A stretch of DNA of 19,656 bases from Balneolales bacterium (GCA_030830725.1 JAURMN010000171.1:1-19656); one strand, 5' to 3'. Positions 7,638 through 15,180 are shown, counted from the stretch's first letter. Notes: generated from the letters alone by a model not told the origin. Program-made: numbers and translations.

Positions 7638-8069
7638 ATGTCTACAAAAGTTCTCAAGATTTCGATGAAGCGTCTGAATGATCAGATGTTGATGGAGGCA
7701 ACGAACGAACGGGGGGCAACATTACGATTGGATGCTACACCGGATGCCGGTGGAGTGGATGGCGGATTAAGCCCGATGGAATCGGTACTGTCCGCGGCGG
7801 GGGCTTGCAGTACGATCGACATTGTGTCGATTTTGAAGAAGCAAAAACAACCTTTGGAAGATATTCAGGTGTTTTTGGAGGGAGAGAGAACCTACTACAA
7901 AGATTATTCGGAATTCACGAATATTCATCTTCACTACACGCTCAAAGGGAATTTAGACCCGGCGAAAGTGGAGCGGGCCATGAATCTGTCACTCGAGCGC
8001 TACTGCTCTGTACTAAAGCTCCTTGAAAAGACATCCAAGGTAAAGGGCACGTTTGAGATCGTGCCCTAA
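7638..8069 (+). CDS. OsmC family protein
   Basis: 143-residue OsmC/Ohr-superfamily protein, a family of small dimeric thiol peroxidases that reduce organic hydroperoxides. Seen here are the N-terminal strand region, the central LSPMESVLSAAGACSTIDIV with Cys57, and the second reactive-Cys region RYCSVLKLLEK with Cys123. The two Cys positions match the peroxidatic/resolving pair of the family, so it is probably active. GLSPMES..L.A.GAC is typical of the YhfA/OsmC-like branch rather than Ohr itself. It starts 4 bases after the hisE stop. Its last codons form one arm of a strong hairpin shared with the convergent gapA end. The substrate is not known. Confidence 0.88.
   Translation: MSTKVLKISMKRLNDQMLMEATNERGATLRLDATPDAGGVDGGLSPMESVLSAAGACSTIDIVSILKKQKQPLEDIQVFLEGERTYYKDYSEFTNIHLHYTLKGNLDPAKVERAMNLSLERYCSVLKLLEKTSKVKGTFEIVP
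8044..8067. terminator. Bidirectional hairpin over the osmC stop codon
   Basis: AGGGCACG (8044-8051) and CGTGCCCT (8060-8067) form a perfect 8-bp GC-rich stem with an 8-base loop. The right arm includes the first base of the osmC TAA, so the stem is built from the last osmC codons. On the minus strand the stem is followed by TTTACCTT, which suits termination of gapA (stop at 8094). On the plus strand it is followed by AATTGTGTG, a poorer U-tract. It serves the convergent osmC/gapA junction, which has only 24 non-coding bases. Confidence 0.7.
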
Positions 8070-8093
8070 TTGTGTGATTCGGATTCGATAAAC

Positions 8094-9095
8094 TTATCCG
8101 ATGCGAGTAATCAATTCAGCTGTACGGGTAGAATATCCTGCTTCATTATCGTACCAGCTCGTCACTTTCACCAATTTTCCATCGGCTTTCGTGAGGTCAC
8201 TGTCAAAAATAGAACTGTAAGGATTTCCAACAATATCGCTGGAAACAATCGGCTCATCTACATACTGAAGGATCCCTTTCAAAGGGCCTTCTGAGGCAGC
8301 CGCTTTAAACGCTTTATTCACTTCTTCTGCCGTTACATCTTTTTTGAGAACTGCAGTAAAGTCGGTTAAGGAACCGGTTGGAACCGGAACACGAATCGCT
8401 CCGCCATCTAGTTTTCCAGCAAGATGTGGCAGAACGAGGCCAACCGCTTTTGCAGCACCTGTAGTGGTTGGAACAATGTTCACCGCTGCCGCACGAGCTC
8501 TTCTGAGATCTTTGTGCGGACCGTCCACGAGTTGTTGATCTCCGGTATAGGCATGGATGGTGGTCATAAATCCTTTTTCCACTCCAAAGGCATCATCGAG
8601 CACTTTGACCATTGGAGCTAAACAGTTGGTCGTACAGCTGGCATTTGAATAGATGGAAGCTGAAGCATCGATCTGGTTGTCATTTACACCGAGAACGATG
8701 GTTTTTACATCCCCTGAAGCGGGTGCCGAAATAATCACTTTCTTAGCACCGGCCTGTAGGTGAAGCTCAGCTTTTTCTTTACTGGTAAAGATTCCAGTAG
8801 ATTCTATCACAATCTCTGCACCACGCTCTCCCCATTTCAAATCGGCTGGATTACGCTCTGCTGAAACACCGATTTTCATTCCGTCAATCACAAGGGCATT
8901 TCCTTCGGCGTGAACCGTACCTGAGTAGGCACCCTGTGCGGAATCGTATTTAAATAAATGAGCCAATGTCGCAGCGTCGGTCAAGTCGTTAACGCCGACA
9001 ATCTCTATTTGATCTTTGTAATAGTGTAAAATGGAACGGGTAACCAAACGGCCAATTCGGCCAAAGCCGTTAATGCCAACCTTAATTTTTGCCAT
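8094..9095 (-). CDS. gapA: Type I glyceraldehyde-3-phosphate dehydrogenase
   Basis: Glycolytic enzyme converting glyceraldehyde 3-phosphate, NAD+ and phosphate to 1,3-bisphosphoglycerate. 333 residues, the usual length. The Rossmann motif GINGFGRIGR is at 8-17. Asp37 (VNDLTD) at the end of the second strand favours NAD over NADP. The active site is SNASCTTNCLAP with catalytic Cys154 and His181 (HAYTGDQ). The C-terminal WYDNEAGYS is conserved. No Shine-Dalgarno sequence is evident: the leader before ATG is A-rich, as is common in this group. It ends at the hairpin shared with osmC and has its own upstream region of 228 bases. Confidence 0.97.
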   Translation of the reverse strand: MAKIKVGINGFGRIGRLVTRSILHYYKDQIEIVGVNDLTDAATLAHLFKYDSAQGAYSGTVHAEGNALVIDGMKIGVSAERNPADLKWGERGAEIVIESTGIFTSKEKAELHLQAGAKKVIISAPASGDVKTIVLGVNDNQIDASASIYSNASCTTNCLAPMVKVLDDAFGVEKGFMTTIHAYTGDQQLVDGPHKDLRRARAAAVNIVPTTTGAAKAVGLVLPHLAGKLDGGAIRVPVPTGSLTDFTAVLKKDVTAEEVNKAFKAAASEGPLKGILQYVDEPIVSSDIVGNPYSSIFDSDLTKADGKLVKVTSWYDNEAGYSTRTAELITRIG

Positions 9096-9162
9096 GAGTT
9101 TTGCGTGATTTTAGTGAGTATTCTCTTCGTGTGTTCAGTGAACAGTCCGAAAGGTAAGAGGA

Positions 9163-9190
9163 AATACACTCCTATTCCATAAAAAGTCAA
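9163..9190 (-). promoter_or_regulatory. Candidate gapA promoter
   Basis: On the minus strand TTGACT (9190-9185) is followed after 16 bases by TGTATT (9168-9163), about 70 bases before the gapA ATG. The first element is a good -35-like match and the second is poor against both TATAAT and TAnnTTTG. Confidence 0.25.
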
Positions 9191-9220
9191 TCACTGGCAG
9201 CGTTGGGGCAAACCGGATCA

Positions 9221-9244
9221 TGACTGGCTAACTGATTCCAGTCA
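9221..9244. promoter_or_regulatory. Dyad TGACTGG-N10-CCAGTCA upstream of gapA
   Basis: Perfect 7-bp inverted repeat with a 10-base centre, about 125 bases upstream of the gapA ATG and 80 bases downstream of the ankyrin gene stop. No T-run follows on either strand, so it looks more like a protein-binding site than a terminator. The regulator is unknown. Confidence 0.3.
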
Positions 9245-9323
9245 CTTCTTCTAACAGATTAAAGGAAGGCGATTTCGGCTGACTTTTCTCGCAGAGGAAT
9301 GAGAAAAATGCGAATCCGGCCGG

Positions 9324-10037
9324 TTAATCCAATTCAATATCGTCTGGAATATCTTCGTTACTTTCTTGAATTAGATCCTCCACACCCTCAGAGGTAGTTT
9401 CAACGTCCACGTTTTCATCCTCATCCTCATCCTCATCCGAGGCTACGGGTTCTACTTTCTTAGTTTTTGCGGCAACAGCCCGTGCACCGGCCCGTTGAAG
9501 TAAGGTGACAATTTCAGGCTGGTCATTTTCAAGCGCCAACATCAAAGCGGTTTCGCCTCCCTTGTTTTTCACGGACACATGAGCCCCGTTTTCGAGCAGG
9601 AATTTCACCACATCTAAATAGCCGTCACGAGCAGCTAGCATCAGTGCTGTATAACCCCAAGGAAGCTGGCCATTGACATCAGCACCCTTGCTAACAAGTA
9701 ATTTGACAATCGATAAATGACCCTCTCTGGCAGCCACAATCAGCGCAAGTTCACCAATCGGAGTTTTGTTGTCCAGGAGAAACTGAACCATGGCAAGATT
9801 TCCGGTTTCAGCGGCACGGTTAAGAGCCGTTCCTCCGGTTTTTGTTTTGCAGGTAGTATCCGCACCCGCTTTCACTAAATAAGCCACAGCATCCATATGA
9901 TTTCCCTCAGCGGCAAAAATCAAGGCTGTAGCACCATTAGAGTGCATCTGATTGAGATCAGCACCTTGTTTATGCAAGGTTGTGATTTGAGCAAGATCGC
10001 CCTCTTTTGCGGCCTGTAAAAACGGTGTTAACTCCAT
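9324..10037 (-). CDS. Ankyrin-repeat protein with acidic tail
   Basis: 237-residue protein built of about five or six ankyrin repeats over residues 1-185. Repeat cores include TPFLQAAKEGDLAQI, TALIFAAEGNHMDAVAYL, TALNRAAETGNLAMVQFL, YTALMLAARDGYLDVVKFL and ETALMLALENDQPEIVTLL. The repeat around residues 90-112 (LLDNKTPIGELALIVAA) is about ten residues short, lacking the usual GADVN-type turn. The C-terminal 40 residues are highly acidic, with DEDEDEDE at 201-208 encoded by a hexanucleotide repeat, ending IPDDIELD. No signal peptide or membrane segment is visible, so it is probably cytoplasmic and binds a protein partner. The partner is unknown. It is preceded by a 271-base non-coding gap after fmt. 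Confidence 0.85.
   Translation of the reverse strand: MELTPFLQAAKEGDLAQITTLHKQGADLNQMHSNGATALIFAAEGNHMDAVAYLVKAGADTTCKTKTGGTALNRAAETGNLAMVQFLLDNKTPIGELALIVAAREGHLSIVKLLVSKGADVNGQLPWGYTALMLAARDGYLDVVKFLLENGAHVSVKNKGGETALMLALENDQPEIVTLLQRAGARAVAAKTKKVEPVASDEDEDEDENVDVETTSEGVEDLIQESNEDIPDDIELD
9415..9438 (-). repeat. Hexanucleotide repeat (TCATCC)4 in the ankyrin gene
   Basis: Four perfect tandem copies of TCATCC on the plus strand encode Asp-Glu four times in the acidic tail. Gain or loss of a unit by slippage would change tail length by two acidic residues without breaking the frame. Confidence 0.9.
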
Positions 10038-10270
10038 AATCTAATTAGACTCCAGTGGTTATCGGCAATCATCATGTGAATTTCCCAGGTGATTGACCCA
10101 CTCGCAAAACGTCAGAATGTTTGTCGAATTGCGGGGATAGATTCACGAAATTTTGCACAAGTATCCTAATTCAAATAGAACTATCCAATACTTCCGGAGA
10201 AATTTTTTAGTGAACTTATTAATTTTTGCGAGGATCTGTCTTAAATCAAGCTGATATCTACTGAAAAAGA

Positions 10271-10295
10271 TGAGTTTAGCTCGCTGAGAAACTCA
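10271..10295 (-). terminator. Rho-independent terminator after fmt
   Basis: TGAGTTT and AAACTCA form a perfect 7-bp stem around an 11-base loop that can pair further inside (CTC/GAG). It lies 13 bases downstream of the fmt stop and, read on the minus strand, is followed by TCTTTTTC. This is a good match to an intrinsic terminator for the HU-ruvX-def-fmt set. Confidence 0.6.
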
Positions 10296-10308
10296 ATACA
10301 CAACAGCT

Positions 10309-11277
10309 TTACTGAACTACTCCAATCCCTAGCATATTGGATTTGGCGAACTCGACTCCGGTAATACGTGATCTTCCTGGAAGCTGCACCTCTTCAAGTG
10401 CAAGGGTTGTACCCGCAGCACAACCTAACAGTAGTTTTTTTCGTTCACCATCAAATCGTAGTTCGCCTACCGAAATCGAAATAACAGTACTTTGTAAGTG
10501 ATCAGTTGAAGATAAATCTATTACTAAAGTTCGATGAATCAGCAGTTTTTCATCTTTTCCATGCCCTAAATAAGAAACCCATGCTCCAGGAAATGGTGTC
10601 ATGGCTCTCGTCCTATTATGTACCTTTTGAGCTAGTTGAGTAAAATCAAGATGTCCATCCTCGGCAAAAACTTTTGGCGCCGGACTGGCTTGCGATTCAT
10701 CTTGGAGTGTATACGTTACCTCATCCTTTTCTAAAAGAGCTACTGCCTTGACAAGAAGCGAAGCTCCTTCATCGGAAAGGGTCTGATAGAGATCCCCGGT
10801 GGTGTCATTGGGTCCAATAGGGACATGCACCTTAGCGATCATTTGGCCGGCATCCATCTTCTCATTAAGTCGGAATATGGTACAACCCGTTTCAGTTTCA
10901 CCATTTAGGATGGCATGATGAATCGGTGCTGCGCCACGATATTTGGGCAGAAGTGAAGCGTGTAAGTTGACCGCTCCCTTTTGGGCTTGTTCGAGAACAA
11001 CCGGGGGTAATATTCGGAAAGCTACAACGACTATTAGATCAGCTTTCTTTGATCGTATTTTATCGATAAAAGAAGGATCTTTTAATTCTATTGCATCAAA
11101 ATAGTCGATTTGATGATCGATTGCGTACTGTTTCACCGGCGTTGGTTCCGGGCTCCCATTGCGAGATCTTCGCTTATCGGGATTGCTTACCACCAGTGCA
11201 ATTTCATGTCCGGCTTGATGAAGCGCCTTTAAAGAGGGAACCGCAAAATCAGGAGAGCCCATGAAGACGAGTTTCAT
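10309..11277 (-). CDS. fmt: Methionyl-tRNA formyltransferase
   Basis: Transfers a formyl group from 10-formyl-tetrahydrofolate to initiator Met-tRNA. 322 residues, close to the usual 310-320. The N-terminal Rossmann-like domain begins MKLVFMGSPDFAVPSL. The catalytic residues are Asn104 and His106 in NLHASLLPKYRGAAPI and Asp142 in EKMDAGQM. The C-terminal OB-like tRNA-binding domain follows from about residue 210 and contains the folate-enzyme marker FPGAWV. It lies 46 bases after def on the same strand, so the two enzymes that add and remove the N-formyl group are probably co-expressed. It ends at a hairpin terminator. Confidence 0.96.
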   Translation of the reverse strand: MKLVFMGSPDFAVPSLKALHQAGHEIALVVSNPDKRRSRNGSPEPTPVKQYAIDHQIDYFDAIELKDPSFIDKIRSKKADLIVVVAFRILPPVVLEQAQKGAVNLHASLLPKYRGAAPIHHAILNGETETGCTIFRLNEKMDAGQMIAKVHVPIGPNDTTGDLYQTLSDEGASLLVKAVALLEKDEVTYTLQDESQASPAPKVFAEDGHLDFTQLAQKVHNRTRAMTPFPGAWVSYLGHGKDEKLLIHRTLVIDLSSTDHLQSTVISISVGELRFDGERKKLLLGCAAGTTLALEEVQLPGRSRITGVEFAKSNMLGIGVVQ

Positions 11278-11323
11278 ACTCTTTGACTCCTGTAAATGTT
11301 TAACGAATCGTCACACATATAAG

Positions 11324-11890
11324 TCAAGATTTCTTATCGGCCAGTGGATATGATGCACTCACACTTCCTTCATCGATTTTTTGCAATGAACCGCGATGCA
11401 ATGTTCGTTTAAAGGCACTGATGCGGTCAATGAATAATATTCCATCCAGGTGATCGAGTTCGTGTTGTACAACTCGGGCATTCCATCCATCCAATTCAAG
11501 CTCTTGATCTTGGAAGGATTCGTCCTTAAAACGAATTCGAATCCGATCCGGACGATTCACCTCATCCAGTAATCCTGGAAGACTCAGACAGCCCTCCTGA
11601 TATGAAACTTTTTCCTTTGAATACTCTACGATTTCTGGATTGATAAACACCATGTTCCCCAACAGGTTCGCCTTTTCATCCTCCTCATCATACATCAGAT
11701 CCGCATTCATTACAAAAATTCGAACAGACCTTCCTACTTGAGGAGCTGCCAGTCCTACCCCGTCCGCTCCCTCCATCGTCTCAAAGAGATCTTCAATAAA
11801 ATCGTCCAGTTCCGATGTGAGTTCTACAACGGATTCAGCTATTTGAAGCAGTATGGGATCGTTGTATGTAACGATGGGAAGAATTGGCAT
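11324..11890 (-). CDS. def: Peptide deformylase
   Basis: Metalloenzyme removing the N-formyl group from nascent proteins. Counted from the ATG at 11890 (188 residues), motif 1 is GVGLAAPQVG (44-53), motif 2 EGCLSLPG with metal ligand Cys101, and motif 3 HELDHLDG with ligands His143 and His147 and catalytic Glu144. All catalytic residues are present. An ATG three codons upstream (11899) is also possible, but family members usually begin close to ILPIVTY. The segment MYDEEDEKANLL (67-78) is an acidic surface insertion also seen in relatives of this group. It lies between ruvX and fmt on the same strand. Confidence 0.96.
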   Translation of the reverse strand: MPILPIVTYNDPILLQIAESVVELTSELDDFIEDLFETMEGADGVGLAAPQVGRSVRIFVMNADLMYDEEDEKANLLGNMVFINPEIVEYSKEKVSYQEGCLSLPGLLDEVNRPDRIRIRFKDESFQDQELELDGWNARVVQHELDHLDGILFIDRISAFKRTLHRGSLQKIDEGSVSASYPLADKKS

Positions 11891-11937
11891 ATTCAGCATT
11901 TGTCTAATTCACAGATCAAGAGGCGAGTAACACAGTG

Positions 11938-12366
11938 CTACTGCACTCTACTTTGAAGATAACGTTCCAAAATAAGAGATGCGGCTACCTGGTCCAATCT
12001 TCCTTTTTCGCGACGCTTGTGACGCGGAACTCCGGATTGAATCATTACCTCCATCGCCTCCTGACTGCTCAGATACTCATCCACTTTATAGACCGGAAGC
12101 CCTGGAAATCGCCCCTGTAATTTGAGGATATATCGGTCTACCATTTTCATGGCTTCGCTGGGATCATCCTGATCTCGTTGCGGCCAACCCACCACAAATC
12201 CAGCCACGTGCCCTGAAGCGCATTCTTCTTGAATCCGAGCTAAACTCGTCTTTGGATCAAATGTTCCAATGGCGGTTGGGAACAACTGCATGGGATCCGT
12301 GCGTGCCAGGCCTACTCGCTTTTCTCCAACATCAATCCCAATAAGACGGCCTGGTATGGTGGTCAA
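11938..12366 (-). CDS. ruvX: YqgF/RuvX family Holliday-junction resolvase-like protein
   Basis: RNase H-fold protein of the YqgF family, linked to 16S rRNA 5'-end maturation (pre-16S rRNA nuclease) and originally predicted to be a Holliday junction resolvase. 142 residues. Acidic active-site candidates are Asp12 (IGIDVGEKRVGLA), Asp96/Glu97 (VDEYLSSQEA) and Asp125 (RLDQVAASLILERYL). VVGWP (58-62) is the usual central motif. The residue after DE is Tyr98, where the family typically has Arg (DERLTT). It starts 5 bases after the HU-like gene stop and is followed by def. Confidence 0.93.
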   Translation of the reverse strand: MTTIPGRLIGIDVGEKRVGLARTDPMQLFPTAIGTFDPKTSLARIQEECASGHVAGFVVGWPQRDQDDPSEAMKMVDRYILKLQGRFPGLPVYKVDEYLSSQEAMEVMIQSGVPRHKRREKGRLDQVAASLILERYLQSRVQ

Positions 12367-12371
12367 TCGAA

Positions 12372-12692
12372 TTAAGATTCGGTAAGCTGTTCGAGAGGCT
12401 GACGAAGGAATTCCTTCATCTTTTTGCTTGGTTTGAAGTGAGTTTTGCGATGACTTGGCACATAAATCACCTCATTGGTTTTTGGATTTCTGGCCTTTGG
12501 CTTAGCTTTCGTCTCTTTCACTTCAAAAACGCCGAAGTCACGAAGCTCAATACGACAGGTCGGATTGGCATCGAGCATGGTATCCCGGAGAGCTGAAATC
12601 ACATAATCCACCCAGGGTTCAGCCTGGTTCATAGGGACGTTGTAGGTTTCGGATACCCGGCGGACAATATCTTTCTTGGTATAGGTAGTCAT
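12372..12692 (-). CDS. HU/IHF family DNA-binding protein
   Basis: 106-residue histone-like protein that binds and bends DNA as a dimer. The N-terminal helices (MTTYTKKDIVRRVSE) are followed by the beta-arm region: IELRDFGVFEVKE, then KPKARNPKTNEVIYVPSHRK, which matches the HU signature (GFGxF..RNPxTGxxIxIP) with Asn for the usual Gly of NPxTG. It has about 12 extra C-terminal residues (RQPLEQLTES) compared with 90-residue HU. First gene of a tight minus-strand set with ruvX, def and fmt. The 156-base region upstream carries a perfect palindrome. Confidence 0.92.
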   Translation of the reverse strand: MTTYTKKDIVRRVSETYNVPMNQAEPWVDYVISALRDTMLDANPTCRIELRDFGVFEVKETKAKPKARNPKTNEVIYVPSHRKTHFKPSKKMKEFLRQPLEQLTES

Positions 12693-12767
12693 GGTTCTAG
12701 AAAAACTAACTCGTTGTAATTCATTAACTCAAACCTGCAATTTAACAAACACTTAAATCACAAATCG

Positions 12768-12781
12768 TTTACAATTGTAAA
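12768..12781. promoter_or_regulatory. Perfect palindrome TTTACAATTGTAAA upstream of the HU gene
   Basis: A 14-bp perfect palindrome 75 bases upstream of the HU-like ATG, in the gap between rel and the HU-like gene. Its core TACAATTGTA fits TACAnnTGTA, the operator form known for CopY/BlaI/MecI-family repressors. It is AT-rich with no T-run after it, so an operator is more likely than a terminator. The match is short, and chance in AT-rich DNA is not excluded. Confidence 0.35.
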
Positions 12782-12848
12782 ATATCTGCATTGATTGACA
12801 AAAAGTATCTCTTCTTTTACCTGGTAACAGAATGGATCTTAACACAAC

Positions 12849-15107
12849 TTACTCGTATCGCATCGTGGTTTTTACACCAGGCACTCTGGCCAACTTGTCA
12901 ATGATTTCCTGCAAGTGATCGCGCCCGTTTACATAAAGGGTAAGGATTCCCTCAAACATTCCGCTGTCACTGTTCACATTGATGCTCTTCATATTGGTTT
13001 TGAAGGACTTAGACAATACATCGGTGATATCATTAACCAATCCGACCCGATCCTCCCCAATCACTTTGATGGCGCCCAAAAACTGAGAGGCGGAGGCGGC
13101 AGCCCAATGGACCTCAATCACTCGCTCACTATCCGTATTCATTAAATGAATTGCATTTTTACAGGCTGATCGGTGAATTTTCACATCTCCGTTTCGGGAG
13201 ATGAATCCCATAACTTCGTCGCCTGGAATCGGATTGCAGCAGTTTGCAAAATGATAGCGAATATTGCTTAAATCCCCATCGATAACCAGTGAGCGCTTGT
13301 CAACGGTTTCCCGGGCCTTAGTAAGATATGTCTGCTGAAACTCCTGCTCATCCAAATTCTGAAGCAGAGACGTTTCTTCCTCTTCCAATCGTCCGCGACT
13401 CTTATAATCGCGTACTTTTTTGAAAATTTTGTCCACACTGTAGGACTCATTCCCAATCTGATAAAACATGTCCTGCAACGATTTGAAACCCATCTGGCTG
13501 CTCAGTTTCATCAAATCCTGATCGGAAATCTCCACCTTTCCCTTATCCAGTCGCTTCTCCCATATTTCACGACCGTTATCGGCAATGACACGGCGTTGAT
13601 GCCGAACAAATTGACGAATTCGGGCAATCGCCTTGTGCGTCACCACATCATCAATCCAGTCCGGATTCAGATTAACCTTAGAGGATGTAACGATCTCGAC
13701 CTGATCCCCGATTTTGAGCTTTTGCCTCAGGGGTACCATTTTGCCATTCACTTTGGCTGACATCGCACGTTCGCCAATTTCGGAGTGAATTTCGAAAGCG
13801 AAATCGATGCAGGTAGCTCCGCGGGGCAGCGTAATCAGATCTCCACCGGGAGTAAACACATAAATCTCATCCTGATACAGATTAAGCTGAAAATCCTTCA
13901 CAAAATCGGTAGCGGCATCAGGACGTGGGGTGTCCAACACATCACGCACCCAGTTCACAAACTTATCCAGTGTGGCCGATCCAGCCGCTCCCCCCTCCTT
14001 ATAACGCCAGTGAGCCGCAAGACCTCGTTCGGCAATTTCATCCATTCGTCTGGTGCGGATTTGGACTTCCACACGTTGCCCCGTTTTGGTGATCACGGTG
14101 GTATGAAGAGACTGATAGCCGTTGGCTTTGGGTACCGAGATAAAATCACGGAATCGTTTGGGAATGGGGGTATACCAATCCGTAATAATCGAGTAGACTC
14201 GCCAGCAATCTTCCTTCGTATGCGGGTCTTCCAGAATTATTCGAATCGCAAACAGGTCGTAGATCTCTTCAAACGGCTTTTGTTGCTGCTGCATCTTGCG
14301 GTAGATGCTGTAGATGTGCTTAGGCCTCCCTTTGATTTCGAAATCAAAGTTAAGTTTACCCAATTCAGTTTCAACAGGAGTCATAAACTCACCGATAAAT
14401 TGCTCACGGGCCTCTTTTTTCTCTTTGAGTTTCCTCGCAATAAAGTTGTACGAGTTTGGATCCAGTAATTTAAAACAGAGATCCTCATACTCATTCTTGA
14501 TCTTAAACAGACCAAATCGATGTGCTAATGGCGCGTAGAGATCAAGTGTTTCAGAGGCGATTTTAAGCTGTTTTTCACGCGACAAATGCTGCAAGGTGCG
14601 GATGTTATGTAAGCGATCTGCAAATTTGATCAAGACTACACGAATATCATCCGCCATGGAAAGAAGCATCTTCATAAAGGCTTCAGCCTGTTTGGCGTGC
14701 CGGTTGGCAAAGACTCCCTCAATTTTGGTAACACCGTCAATGAGATGGGCGACACTGTCTCCAAAGATCGTTCGAACATTCTCCACAGTAACAGAGGTGT
14801 CCTCCACCGTATCGTGGAGGAGTGCGGCCGTAACCGACACGTCATCAATCGCCAAATCTTCGGCTACAATTTTGGCGACCTCAAAGGGATGCAGATAAAA
14901 GGGTTCACCCGAAGCTCTTGTAGCACCCTCATGAGAGAGTTTGGAAAGTTTAAACGCATTGACAATGTTTTTCTCATTCACACTCTCTAAATGGGCGTGA
15001 CATAGGGCCAGCAACTCCTTCACACGCGCCTGATCCGCTGTACAGAGCTCTGCTTGATCAAGCTCATCCACCGTCCAATATTGTCCACGATCCACATCCA
15101 TGGTCAT
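12849..15107 (-). CDS. Bifunctional (p)ppGpp synthetase/hydrolase (Rel/SpoT)
   Basis: Long RelA/SpoT homologue that makes and degrades (p)ppGpp, the stringent-response alarmone. 752 residues. The hydrolase domain has an intact HD motif: His73 (YLHPFEVA), His98-Asp99 and Glu102-Asp103 (LLHDTVEDTS), and FADRLHNIRTL (162-172). The synthetase domain has the G-loop GRPKHIYSIYRKM (260-272), Asp284 (EIYDLFAIRI) and Glu347 (VEVQIRT). The RFRD at 318-321 occupies the place of the RxKD motif of bifunctional enzymes, not the ExDD of RelA-type synthetases. TGS (about 412-475) and C-terminal ACT (about 680-752) domains are present. Start is ATG 15107, with a second ATG two codons later. Both activities should be functional. 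Confidence 0.95.
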   Translation of the reverse strand: MTMDVDRGQYWTVDELDQAELCTADQARVKELLALCHAHLESVNEKNIVNAFKLSKLSHEGATRASGEPFYLHPFEVAKIVAEDLAIDDVSVTAALLHDTVEDTSVTVENVRTIFGDSVAHLIDGVTKIEGVFANRHAKQAEAFMKMLLSMADDIRVVLIKFADRLHNIRTLQHLSREKQLKIASETLDLYAPLAHRFGLFKIKNEYEDLCFKLLDPNSYNFIARKLKEKKEAREQFIGEFMTPVETELGKLNFDFEIKGRPKHIYSIYRKMQQQQKPFEEIYDLFAIRIILEDPHTKEDCWRVYSIITDWYTPIPKRFRDFISVPKANGYQSLHTTVITKTGQRVEVQIRTRRMDEIAERGLAAHWRYKEGGAAGSATLDKFVNWVRDVLDTPRPDAATDFVKDFQLNLYQDEIYVFTPGGDLITLPRGATCIDFAFEIHSEIGERAMSAKVNGKMVPLRQKLKIGDQVEIVTSSKVNLNPDWIDDVVTHKAIARIRQFVRHQRRVIADNGREIWEKRLDKGKVEISDQDLMKLSSQMGFKSLQDMFYQIGNESYSVDKIFKKVRDYKSRGRLEEEETSLLQNLDEQEFQQTYLTKARETVDKRSLVIDGDLSNIRYHFANCCNPIPGDEVMGFISRNGDVKIHRSACKNAIHLMNTDSERVIEVHWAAASASQFLGAIKVIGEDRVGLVNDITDVLSKSFKTNMKSINVNSDSGMFEGILTLYVNGRDHLQEIIDKLARVPGVKTTMRYE

Positions 15108-15159
15108 ATCCCGATCTTATACTTCCCGAAGAATAGTGCTAGTATCACCCTGTCGGATT

Positions 15160-15180
15160 CAATTTTTTTAATTAAAATTG
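15160..15180. repeat. AT-rich dyad upstream of rel
   Basis: CAATTTT and AAAATTG, 7-base arms around a 7-base centre, 53 bases upstream of the rel ATG. It contains the palindrome TTTAATTAAA. It could be a binding site or part of a promoter, but low complexity makes this uncertain. Confidence 0.3.

Noticed and set aside
9284..9307. TTTTCTC/GAGAAAA inverted repeat downstream of the ankyrin gene
   Set aside because: An AT-rich stem with no T-run on the 3' side in the direction of transcription; not convincing as a terminator.
9316..9323. CCGGCCGG palindrome next to the ankyrin stop codon
   Set aside because: A simple 8-bp GC palindrome with no second copy noticed; no functional reading.
13785..14468. 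227-codon open frame on the plus strand inside rel
   Set aside because: It is antisense to the well-supported synthetase domain and its translation has no recognisable domain.
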